A program made the position numbers and the translations under genes. Positions 28,113 to 36,502 of a stretch of DNA of 64,000 bases are shown in pieces. Numbering within the stretch: position 1 is the stretch's first letter; each line of letters opens with the position of its first letter. Location of the stretch: positions 1 to 64,000 of the forward strand of contig CANLBJ010000001.1 in assembly GCA_947488905.1 (NCBI GenBank), in the 5' to 3' direction. This DNA comes from Ulvibacter algarum (GTDB lineage: Bacteria > Bacteroidota > Bacteroidia > Flavobacteriales > Flavobacteriaceae). The notes under the pieces were generated by a model. It did no database searches and was not told the origin of the DNA. It saw only the letters and a list, made by a program, of their open reading frames with translations.

Positions 28113-28715
28113 ATGAAAGAAAAAATAATACAAAAAGCATCAAATATGTTTATTACACTCGGTTTTAAGAGTGTGACCATGGATGATATTGCTTCGGAAA
28201 TAGGAATATCAAAAAAGACTATTTACGCACATTTTAATACTAAGACTGCTTTAGTAAAAGAAACTACTAAATATATGTTTGATACCGTAGATACCGGTAT
28301 TAATAATATTTGTGTACTAGAAAAAGACCCTATTGAAGAGATTTTTGAGATTAAGTATTTTTTAATGGATATTTTAAAAAATGAAAAATCTTCTCCGTTG
28401 TTTCAATTAAAAAAATACTACCCTGCGATTGCAAATAATTTGCACAAAAAAAAATTTGATGTAATGACCTCTTGTACTTTAAACAATCTTAAAAGAGGAA
28501 TAAAACTAGGTGTTTATCGCCCTAATATAGATATCTATTTTATTTCGCGCATCTATTTTGTGGGTATGAATGGTATTAAAGATGATACAATATTTCCAGT
28601 ACAAGAATTTCCTAAAGAGCAATTACACGAAGAATATTTAGAATATCACCTTAGAGGTATTGTAACCCTAAAAGGCTTAAAGACTTTAAATAAATTTATT
28701 AAAACAAACGATTAA
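28113..28715 (+). CDS. TetR/AcrR-family transcriptional regulator
   Basis: 200 residues from ATG 28113. The N-terminal helix-turn-helix is MDDIASEIGISKKTIYAHFNTKTALVKETT, typical of TetR. The C-terminal half is the usual variable ligand-binding domain. A start at TTG 28020 would place coding over a perfect promoter, so ATG 28113 is chosen. It sits 2 bp before a tolC gene and is the likely repressor of the efflux operon it heads. The inducer is unknown. Confidence 0.92.
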   Translation: MKEKIIQKASNMFITLGFKSVTMDDIASEIGISKKTIYAHFNTKTALVKETTKYMFDTVDTGINNICVLEKDPIEEIFEIKYFLMDILKNEKSSPLFQLKKYYPAIANNLHKKKFDVMTSCTLNNLKRGIKLGVYRPNIDIYFISRIYFVGMNGIKDDTIFPVQEFPKEQLHEEYLEYHLRGIVTLKGLKTLNKFIKTND

Positions 28716-28717
28716 AG

Positions 28718-30091
28718 ATGTATAAAACACTTTTAAGTATCACCCTGTTTTTTGCAACCCTACTAGGGTTTGCTCAGCAAAAACAAACCTACTCTTTTAA
28801 CTTAGAAGAGGCGATAACTTTTGCCATAGACAGTAACTACACCGCTATAAATGCTCGCCGAGACATGGCAAAAGCCATTAAACAAAAATGGGAAACTACT
28901 GCCGCTGGACTACCACAAGTAAGTGGTGCTGTTTCATATAACAACAACTTGAAGCAACCTGTTACACTAATACCTGCAGAGTTTGTAGGTGGTGCGCCAG
29001 GTACGTTTACTCCTGTCACCTTTGGGACAAAGCAGAGTGCAAATGCGGTTGCCACATTAAATCAATTAATATTTGATGGATCTTATCTTGTAGGTCTACA
29101 AGCTGCAGAAACTTTTTTAAAATTTTCTGAGAACACTACAGAAAAAACAAACTTAGAGGTTAGAAAAGGAGTTATTAATGCCTACGGAAGCGTACTACTT
29201 GCAGAAGACTTAATCGCTGTTTTTGAAAGCAATAAGCAAGCCTTAGAAAAAAACCTTTTTGAAACTAGAGAGATTTTTAAGAACGGGCTTACAGAAGAAG
29301 AAAATGTAGAACAACTAGAAGTTACTCTTCTAGATGTTGACACTCAATTGAGCAACGCAAAAAGAAGCGCTGGGATTGCAAGACAAATGTTTAACCTTAG
29401 CCTAGGAATACCCGTGAGCGCTGATGTTATCTTTACAGACAAGCTAGACAGCTTAGCTTTTAAACACACCTCTCTAGAGTTGTTAGACAAATCTCTTAGT
29501 GTTTCTGATAATGTAGATTATAAGATTGCTCAAAACCTTACAGAACAACGAGCACTAGAAGTTAAACTTGAAAAAAGTAAAGCATTACCTAGCCTTTCTG
29601 CTTATGTAAACTATGGAACTACCGCAAACAGTAATGACTTTAATTTTTTAAGTGGCAATCAACGTTGGTATCAATCTTCTGTACTAGGAGTAAACTTAAG
29701 TGTCCCTATATTTAGTAGTGGTATGCGTAATGCCAAAACGCAAAGAGCCACTATTGCTTTAGACCAAGCAAAAACAGATCTAGAAGAGACTACACAGCAA
29801 ATTAACCTACAACTAGACACAGCAAGAAGTAATTATCAATTTGCGATAGAGAAATTTGAAAATGCAAAAAAGAACATTGCTCTCTCAGAAAGAATAGAAA
29901 ATAAAAATCAAATAAAATTTACTGAAGGGTTGAGTACAAGTTTTGATTTACGTCAAGCTCAAACACAATTATACTCAGCACAACAACAATACTTTCAGAG
30001 TATGCTTGATTTAATTAATGCTAAAGCAGAGATTGAGACCGTACTTAATATACCTGAGCTTAGAATATCATCAGACCAAGTAAAAAACTAA
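28718..30091 (+). CDS. TolC-family outer-membrane efflux protein
   Basis: 457 residues. A signal peptide (MYKTLLSITLFFATLLGFAQ) and two OEP repeats follow, with NLEEAITFAIDSNYTAINARRD at the start of the first and YQFAIEKFENAKKNIALSERIENKNQIKFTEG in the second. Long coiled-coil helices alternate with strands. It forms the outer-membrane channel of the tripartite pump encoded by the following two genes, 2 bp after the regulator. Confidence 0.93.
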   Translation: MYKTLLSITLFFATLLGFAQQKQTYSFNLEEAITFAIDSNYTAINARRDMAKAIKQKWETTAAGLPQVSGAVSYNNNLKQPVTLIPAEFVGGAPGTFTPVTFGTKQSANAVATLNQLIFDGSYLVGLQAAETFLKFSENTTEKTNLEVRKGVINAYGSVLLAEDLIAVFESNKQALEKNLFETREIFKNGLTEEENVEQLEVTLLDVDTQLSNAKRSAGIARQMFNLSLGIPVSADVIFTDKLDSLAFKHTSLELLDKSLSVSDNVDYKIAQNLTEQRALEVKLEKSKALPSLSAYVNYGTTANSNDFNFLSGNQRWYQSSVLGVNLSVPIFSSGMRNAKTQRATIALDQAKTDLEETTQQINLQLDTARSNYQFAIEKFENAKKNIALSERIENKNQIKFTEGLSTSFDLRQAQTQLYSAQQQYFQSMLDLINAKAEIETVLNIPELRISSDQVKN

Positions 30092-30131
30092 ACCAAACAA
30101 ACCAAGACTTTTACCTATTAAAAACGATAAA

Positions 30132-31298
30132 ATGAAAAAGATAATCACCCTCATAACCATTTCTGCTATTTTAGTCTCTTGTGGTAATAAAGAAGCAACA
30201 TCACTAGATGCTGTTATTGCAACAAATGATATTGATGCTATACACGCTAAAAAAGATGCTTTAGTGACTCAACAACAGGAACTAACTGCGCAGATAACAG
30301 AATTAGACAAAAAATTAGATGAGTTAAATCCTGAAAAAAATGTTCCATTAATTACTATTTTTAAAGCAAAAGACACTGTTTTTAATCATTTTATAGAGCT
30401 ACAAGGTAGTGTAGAGACAGACCAGAATATAATAGTTACTCCAGAGATGAGCGGTATTCTGCAAAGAGTTTATGTTAAAGAAGGACAAAGAGTAAGCAAG
30501 GGCCAATTGCTTGCAAAGGTAGATGACGGTGGTATGGGACAACAACTAGCCCAGTTACAGGTGCAAGCAGATCTTGCAAAAACTACTTACGAGCGCCAAC
30601 AAAGACTTTGGGATCAAAAAATAGGAAGTGAAATACAGTTTTTGCAAGCTAAATCTAATTATGAAGCGCAACAAAAAGCAATAAGCTCTATGCAGCAACA
30701 ATTGGGTAAATCTTCTATAAAAGCACCTTTTGCTGGAACCATAGATGATATAATCACAGAACAAGGAAGTATGGTTTCTCCTGGGCAAACATCAATTTTA
30801 AGAATAGTAAGCTTAAAAGATATGTATGTAAAAACAGATGTTCCAGAAACTTATATATCTAGTATTGTAAAAGGTAAATCTGTAGAGGTTTTATTTCCTG
30901 TATTAGGAAAAAAACTGGATGCAAAGATTACTCAAACAGGAGATTACATCAACCCAAACAACAGGACTTATAATGTAGAGATTGATGTCCCAAATAAAGA
31001 TAAAAGCATTAAACCTAACCTTACTGCGCGTTTAAAAATTAATGACTACAGTAGTGAAAAAGCAATTTTGATTCCGCAGAGTATCATTTCTGAAAATGCA
31101 AATGGTGAGCAATATGTTTATGTATTGACAGAGAGAGAAGATAAAAATGCAAAAGCAAAACGAGTTTACATTACGCCAGGAAAATCGCAAGGTGATAATG
31201 TGGAGATATTAGAAGGTCTAACTGCAGGCGATGAGCTTATAAAAGAAGGAGCAAGAAGTGTAAAAGATGGTCAGTCTGTAAAAATTATGACCTACTAA
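30132..31298 (+). CDS. RND efflux periplasmic adaptor (HlyD/MFP family) lipoprotein
   Basis: 388 residues. The lipobox ISAILVSCGNK puts lipid on Cys17. A coiled coil (about 35-70) precedes the barrel-sandwich lipoyl halves (EMSGILQRVYVKEGQRVSKGQLLAKVD and SSIKAPFAGTIDDIITEQGSMVSPG). A beta-barrel and a membrane-proximal domain end the protein. It bridges TolC and the RND pump. The gene lies 40 bp after tolC. Confidence 0.93.
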   Translation: MKKIITLITISAILVSCGNKEATSLDAVIATNDIDAIHAKKDALVTQQQELTAQITELDKKLDELNPEKNVPLITIFKAKDTVFNHFIELQGSVETDQNIIVTPEMSGILQRVYVKEGQRVSKGQLLAKVDDGGMGQQLAQLQVQADLAKTTYERQQRLWDQKIGSEIQFLQAKSNYEAQQKAISSMQQQLGKSSIKAPFAGTIDDIITEQGSMVSPGQTSILRIVSLKDMYVKTDVPETYISSIVKGKSVEVLFPVLGKKLDAKITQTGDYINPNNRTYNVEIDVPNKDKSIKPNLTARLKINDYSSEKAILIPQSIISENANGEQYVYVLTEREDKNAKAKRVYITPGKSQGDNVEILEGLTAGDELIKEGARSVKDGQSVKIMTY

Positions 31299-31315
31299 TT
31301 AGACACCATATTTCA

Positions 31316-31350
31316 CTTCGGAAATTTTAAAAATTTTACTATTTCCGAAG
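31316..31350. repeat. Facing pair of ATTTCCGAAG sites forming a hairpin
   Basis: CTTCGGAAAT (31316-31325) and ATTTCCGAAG (31341-31350) form a perfect 10-bp stem in the gap between the adaptor and pump genes. There is no U-run of terminator quality on the plus strand. Confidence 0.6.
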
Positions 31351-31405
31351 AAAAAAATAATACTCTCAATACCAAGAGAAATTTAAAATACTAACCTTAA
31401 AAAGA

Positions 31406-31423
31406 TACCCACCTTTGTGGGTA
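31406..31423 (+). promoter_or_regulatory. Hairpin just upstream of the RND pump start codon
   Basis: TACCCAC / GTGGGTA with loop CTTT: a 7-bp, GC-rich stem ending 6 nt before ATG 31430. It covers the ribosome-binding region and could tune translation of the pump. Confidence 0.5.
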
Positions 31424-31429
31424 CTAAAG

Positions 31430-34400
31430 ATGGCAAAGCAACAAAAAAATACCGAAAAAGAGTTTAAACTCTCTTCATGGGCAATTAATAATAAGACCAC
31501 TATTTACGTGTTTATCGCGATGATTTTATTTTTAGGAGCCTCTGCATATTTTAGTATGCCTCGTGAGAGTTTTCCTGAGATTAGAGAAACAAAGATTTAT
31601 ATAAGCTCTGTTTTTCCAGGAAACACTGCAGAGGATATTGAAAAACTAATTACAGACCCTCTAGAAGACAAGTTAAAAACAGTAAGTGGTGTGGTAGAGA
31701 TCACCTCAACCTCACAAGAAGATTATTCTATGATTGTCATTGAGTTTGATGATGACATGTCTGTTGAGCTTGCAAAACAAAGAGTTAAAGATGAAGTAGA
31801 CACAGAGACATCTGGTGAAGACTGGCCTTCATTTAACGGTGCAAAAGTAGAACCTAATATATTTGAATTGTCTCTCTCTGAAGAAATGCCAATCTTAAAT
31901 ATTAATATCTCTGGTGATTATACATTACTGCAGTTAAAAGAGTTTGGCGAGTATCTTCAAGATGAAATAGAATCGCTTACTGAAATTAAAAAAGTAGACA
32001 TTAGAGGTGTACAAGAAAAAGAAGTAGAAGTTGCGGTAGACATTTATAAAATGATGGCATCAAAGGTTACTTTTCAAGATATAAGTAGCGCCATAACTAG
32101 TGGGAACATGACAATGTCTGCTGGTAATTTTATTGCAAGCGGGCAGCGTAGAACCATACGTATAGTTGGTGAGGTAGAGACACCAGATGTTCTTGAAAAC
32201 TTTGTAGTAAAGTCTGAAGATGGTAAAAACGTGTATCTTAAAGATGTAGCAACGGTATCTTTTAAAGCAAAAGACCGTACTACTTATGCAAGAGAAGACG
32301 GGCACCGTGTAGTGATGCTAGACGTTAAAAAACGCTCTGGAAAAAACATGGTTGCAGCTGCAGAACAAGTAGAAGTTATTGTTGCAGATGCAAAAGAAAA
32401 TTTCTTTCCGCAAGATCTAAAGGTTACAATTACTAATGATCAATCTTCAAAAACCATTGGTCAAGTAGATGACTTGGTTAATAATATCATATTTGGTATC
32501 ATACTAGTTGTAACAGTGCTAATGTTCTTTTTAGGGTTTAAAAATGCTCTATTTGTAGGGTTTGCCATACCTATGTCCATGTTTATGTCTCTTATGATAT
32601 TATCTTGGTTAGGTTATACCCTTAACACAATGATTCTTTTTGGTCTTATTATGGGGCTAGGAATGCTTGTTGACAACGGTATTGTGGTAGTTGAGAATGT
32701 ATATAGATTAATGGATGAAGAAGGTATGAGTCGTGTAGATGCGGCAAAACAAGGTATTAGTGAGATCGCTTTTCCTATTATCATCTCTACTGCAACAACG
32801 GTAGCTGCATTTGTACCGTTAGGTTTATGGCCAGGATTAATGGGGCAATTTATGGTCTATTTCCCTATCACACTTTCTGTAGTGTTGGGATCTTCATTAA
32901 TAGTAGCCATTTTCTTTAACTCTGTATTAGTCTCTCAATTTATGACTACTGAAGATAAAGATATGCCTATAAAAAATTTAATAAAAATCACTGTAATTGT
33001 AGCAGGTTTTGGTATCATAATGATCATTTTTGGAGGAGCATATAGCGGCTTAGGGGTACTTATGGTTTTTGTAGCTATAATGTTATGGGTATACAGATTA
33101 TTGCTACGTAAAATAGCAAACTGGTTTCAGAACAAAGTACTCGTATTATTAGAAAACTTATACTCAAGTAGTTTAACAACTGCTTTTAAGGGCTGGCGTC
33201 CTTATATTATAGTTATCGGAACATTTTTACTCCTTATAATTGCATTTATGGGTTTTGGAGCCTCCGTTTCAAGCCAGCGCACAAGCATAGAGTTTTTTCC
33301 AGATAACAAACCTAACCAGATTATTGTTTACATAGAGTACCCACAAGGTACAGATATAGAAAAAACTAATGCAATCACAAAAGAGATTGACGAGAGAGTA
33401 AATAACGTCATCAATAGTTCTGAATACATGAAAGACGGTAAAAACTTTCTAGTAGAAAGCGCCGTTTCTCAAGTAGGTGAAGGTGCCGGAAACCCACAAA
33501 CAGATGGTGGTAGTGCTGCAGAGATGCCTCATAAAGGTAAAATTACAGCCTCTATGCGTGAGTATAAATTTAGAAACGGAGCAGATAGTGAGTTACTAAG
33601 ACAAAAAGTACAAGAGTCATTAGCAGACATATATCCTGGAGTATTGATCTCTGTAGAGAAAGATGCAAATGGACCACCTGCTGGACCTCCTATTAATATA
33701 GAATTAGAGGGTGAAGATTATAATGAGCTTATTGCAGCCGCAGAGGCAATGCGTGAGTACATTAACACAAAGAACATCTTAGCTATTGATGAGTTAAAAA
33801 TTGACGTAAACAAAGATAAACCAGCTATGGAAGTCATTGTAGATCGTCAAAAAGCAGGAGAACTTGGTGTTAGTGTAGGACAAGTAGGTAGTCAATTGCG
33901 TAATTCTATTTTTGGTACTAAAGCAGGAGTATATAAAGAAGATGGAGATGATTATGATATATACCTTCGTTTTAATGAAGAGAGTCGTTATAACGCAAGT
34001 GCTCTTTTTAACCAGTCTATTACCTTTAGAAATAACAAAGGACAAATGCGCGAAATACCTATTTCTGCAGTAGCGACACAAAAAAACAATTCTGGTTTTA
34101 GTGCCATTAAACACAAAGACACAAAACGTGTGGTGACAGTATATTCTGCCCTATCTCCTGGTTATACAGATGCGGGAGTTGTAGTGAGCCAGATTCAAAA
34201 TGAGATGCGAAACTTTGAAGGCATCCCGTCAAATATTAAGATAGATTTTACAGGACAAATAGAAGAGCAAAATAAGCAAATGGCCTTTTTAATGGGTGCT
34301 TTCTTTAGCGGTCTAGGTCTTATTTTCTTAATCTTGATATTCCAATTTAACTCTATTTCAAAGCCAGCAATTATTATGATTGCCATCTTTTTGAGTTTAA

Positions 34401-34936
34401 TAGGTGTATTTGGAGGAATTGTGATATCTGGATCTGCCTTTGTGATTATGATGACAATGATGGGTATTATCTCACTCGCCGGTATTGTTGTAAACAACGG
34501 TGTGGTACTATTAGATTATGCACAGTTGTTAATAGATAGAAAGAAAAATCAACTAGATCTAGATGAATCTGATTATTTAAATAAAGAAGATTTATTAACA
34601 AGTATTATAGAAGCTGGTAGAGCGCGTTTACGTCCAGTATTGCTTACTGCCATTACTACTATTTTAGGTTTAATACCACTAGCTATAGGTTTAAACATTG
34701 ATTTCTTCTCACTCTTTAGTGAGTTAGATCCTAAAATATATATGGGTGGAGACAACGTGATTTTCTGGGGGCCACTTGCTTGGACCGTTATTTATGGTTT
34801 GTTTATAGCAACCTTCTTAACATTAATTGTTGTACCGGTATTATTCTATTTTGCAATGCTATTAAAAATGAAGATTCATAACTGGAGAAACCCACAATCT
34901 CAAGATGAGGATATTAATCTAGAAGCTGCAGAATAA
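31430..34936 (+). CDS. RND-family efflux pump, inner-membrane permease
   Basis: 1,168 residues, longer than AcrB (about 1,050). Helix 1 is at about 24-42. Typical blocks are FPGNTAEDIEKLITDPLE, the TM4 proton-relay LGMLVDNGIVVVENVYRLMDE with its Asp, and GIVVNNGVVLLDYAQ in the second half. The extra length lies in an enlarged central linker near residues 520-600 and in C-terminal loops. ATG 31430 is used; an upstream in-frame TTG at 31415 sits inside a hairpin. It is the last gene of the TetR-TolC-adaptor-pump operon, and two inverted repeats follow. The substrate is unknown. Confidence 0.94.
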   Translation: MAKQQKNTEKEFKLSSWAINNKTTIYVFIAMILFLGASAYFSMPRESFPEIRETKIYISSVFPGNTAEDIEKLITDPLEDKLKTVSGVVEITSTSQEDYSMIVIEFDDDMSVELAKQRVKDEVDTETSGEDWPSFNGAKVEPNIFELSLSEEMPILNINISGDYTLLQLKEFGEYLQDEIESLTEIKKVDIRGVQEKEVEVAVDIYKMMASKVTFQDISSAITSGNMTMSAGNFIASGQRRTIRIVGEVETPDVLENFVVKSEDGKNVYLKDVATVSFKAKDRTTYAREDGHRVVMLDVKKRSGKNMVAAAEQVEVIVADAKENFFPQDLKVTITNDQSSKTIGQVDDLVNNIIFGIILVVTVLMFFLGFKNALFVGFAIPMSMFMSLMILSWLGYTLNTMILFGLIMGLGMLVDNGIVVVENVYRLMDEEGMSRVDAAKQGISEIAFPIIISTATTVAAFVPLGLWPGLMGQFMVYFPITLSVVLGSSLIVAIFFNSVLVSQFMTTEDKDMPIKNLIKITVIVAGFGIIMIIFGGAYSGLGVLMVFVAIMLWVYRLLLRKIANWFQNKVLVLLENLYSSSLTTAFKGWRPYIIVIGTFLLLIIAFMGFGASVSSQRTSIEFFPDNKPNQIIVYIEYPQGTDIEKTNAITKEIDERVNNVINSSEYMKDGKNFLVESAVSQVGEGAGNPQTDGGSAAEMPHKGKITASMREYKFRNGADSELLRQKVQESLADIYPGVLISVEKDANGPPAGPPINIELEGEDYNELIAAAEAMREYINTKNILAIDELKIDVNKDKPAMEVIVDRQKAGELGVSVGQVGSQLRNSIFGTKAGVYKEDGDDYDIYLRFNEESRYNASALFNQSITFRNNKGQMREIPISAVATQKNNSGFSAIKHKDTKRVVTVYSALSPGYTDAGVVVSQIQNEMRNFEGIPSNIKIDFTGQIEEQNKQMAFLMGAFFSGLGLIFLILIFQFNSISKPAIIMIAIFLSLIGVFGGIVISGSAFVIMMTMMGIISLAGIVVNNGVVLLDYAQLLIDRKKNQLDLDESDYLNKEDLLTSIIEAGRARLRPVLLTAITTILGLIPLAIGLNIDFFSLFSELDPKIYMGGDNVIFWGPLAWTVIYGLFIATFLTLIVVPVLFYFAMLLKMKIHNWRNPQSQDEDINLEAAE

Positions 34937-34965
34937 TTGCCTTACGGCGAAAATGCTAAAGACTT

Positions 34966-35004
34966 AAAAAAGCCCTTAACAATATATATTGTTAAGGGCT
35001 TTTT
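34966..35004 (+). terminator. Terminator of the efflux operon
   Basis: AAGCCCTTAACAATAT and its exact reverse complement form a 32-nt perfect palindrome flanked by A4 and T4. Confidence 0.9.
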
Positions 35005-35079
35005 GTGGTTTTTAGATATTTCCGAAGTACTACAAAAGACTTAGTCAATAACTAATCACTAAACTCAATAGCCAAAAAC

Positions 35080-35112
35080 AAAGTCCCTGTAAACAAGTTT
35101 TACAGGGACTTT
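35080..35112 (-). terminator. Terminator of the susC-susD operon
   Basis: Perfect 14-bp stem AAAGTCCCTGTAAA / TTTACAGGGACTTT with loop CAAGT, 24 bp past the susD stop. Confidence 0.85.
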
Positions 35113-35136
35113 ATAAATATAATTAAAGGCTAATTA

Positions 35137-36489
35137 TTATTGGTTCTCAGTTAACGGGATTGGGAAGTTTGCCCAAACATCATCTGGATTACCATCTGCG
35201 TCTGTTCTGTCAATAGGTAATGTGTTTAACAAACCATATCTTCTAACATCTATCCATCTATGTCCTTCTCCAAATAAAGAATATCTTCTTTGGTTTAACA
35301 TTTCTGCAACTAGAGAGTCAGGATCCATAGCTCCTGTATAAGCACTTAATCCTGCGCTAGTTCTTATTGTATTTAAAGCAGTAACAGCCTCTGCAGGGTT
35401 TACAGTAATATTTGCTTCTGCATATAATAAAATAAGCTCCTCATTTCTAATAATAGGAATAGCATCACTATTAGATTGATATAGATTTAGCACTGTATCA
35501 CCTGTAAGGTCATCAAGAGTAATATCTGCACCAAATGATGCTGTTTTACTTGCTACTCTATTATCATTTGCTTCTGCATCTAAAAGAAACTGAGGGTGCA
35601 CGACTCTAGCCTGTGAAGCAGAAGTACCATCTAAAGAAATAAATAATGGGTTTACTATATCTGTTCCGCTTTCAGAAAAATTATAATAAATACCTTTATT
35701 TAAATCTGCTCCATCTAAGCTCATAAAAGATTCTCCTAACAATGATAGTACTGCCGTAGGGTCATTTCTATACATTGCTACTCTTGCTGCAATAGCTTTG
35801 TTTGCTAATAAAAAAGTAGCAGGAGTATTAAAATCATTAAACCCAGAAGGTATTAGACTAAAAGGGAAATCTGAGGCTCCTCCATTTGCTAGATCGGTTG
35901 CTCCTTCAGACAATAAAGTTTGAATAGCTGTTAAAGCAGCTGCTTTAGATACAAATTCGCCTAAGTTACTTGCATCAGACACATCTACTCTTATACCTTC
36001 TTCATCTGTTAGATTTAAGTTTAACAAAAGCTCATATGCAACAAACGTTTTTAATAGACCTTTTGTACCGTTTATTTCTGCTGTTGTAAACTGCGCAGAA
36101 AGATCTTGACTATCTAAAAAGCCTAAAATTAAATTTGCATTTTTTACGGTTCTATATCTACCCGCCCAAGGGTTAGTAATGTAAAAAGTATTATTGTCTA
36201 ATACAGAGTTACCACCACCTAGTAGGTCATTTGTAAATCGTGGGTCAGAACCAGAGAATCTCCAATAATCTCTTCCTATTACACCACAATCATCAAGATA
36301 AGTACCCATTGCAACTCTACTACTGTAAAAAACACCACCTACAAGGTCTTGTAAGTCACCACGTGTTAAGTTACCTTCAAAGGCATCTACCTCTGCGTTA
36401 TTTAGATCTGAAAATTCTTCAACCTCACAAGATGATAAACTTGCTAAAATTATGGTTGAAAGAAATAAATGTTTTATATATTTTTTCAT
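35137..36489 (-). CDS. SusD/RagB-family outer-membrane lipoprotein
   Basis: 450 residues. The lipobox LASLSSCEVEEF is near residues 15-26. TPR-like helical content is followed by the C-terminal RagB/SusD block (IIRNEELILLYAEANI, YSLFGEGHRWIDVRRYG). It binds a nutrient at the cell surface and sits as a lid on SusC. It lies 13 bp after susC on the minus strand. No glycosidases, sulfatases or regulators are next to it, so the substrate cannot be guessed. Confidence 0.93.
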   Translation of the reverse strand: MKKYIKHLFLSTIILASLSSCEVEEFSDLNNAEVDAFEGNLTRGDLQDLVGGVFYSSRVAMGTYLDDCGVIGRDYWRFSGSDPRFTNDLLGGGNSVLDNNTFYITNPWAGRYRTVKNANLILGFLDSQDLSAQFTTAEINGTKGLLKTFVAYELLLNLNLTDEEGIRVDVSDASNLGEFVSKAAALTAIQTLLSEGATDLANGGASDFPFSLIPSGFNDFNTPATFLLANKAIAARVAMYRNDPTAVLSLLGESFMSLDGADLNKGIYYNFSESGTDIVNPLFISLDGTSASQARVVHPQFLLDAEANDNRVASKTASFGADITLDDLTGDTVLNLYQSNSDAIPIIRNEELILLYAEANITVNPAEAVTALNTIRTSAGLSAYTGAMDPDSLVAEMLNQRRYSLFGEGHRWIDVRRYGLLNTLPIDRTDADGNPDDVWANFPIPLTENQ

Positions 36490-36502
36490 AATTATTATTT
36501 TT

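Noticed and set aside
34937-35136. Two large palindromes between the pump and susD genes, possible mobile-element ends
   Set aside because: Each is a simple stem with T-run directly after a gene end on opposite strands, so they are two ordinary terminators of convergent operons.
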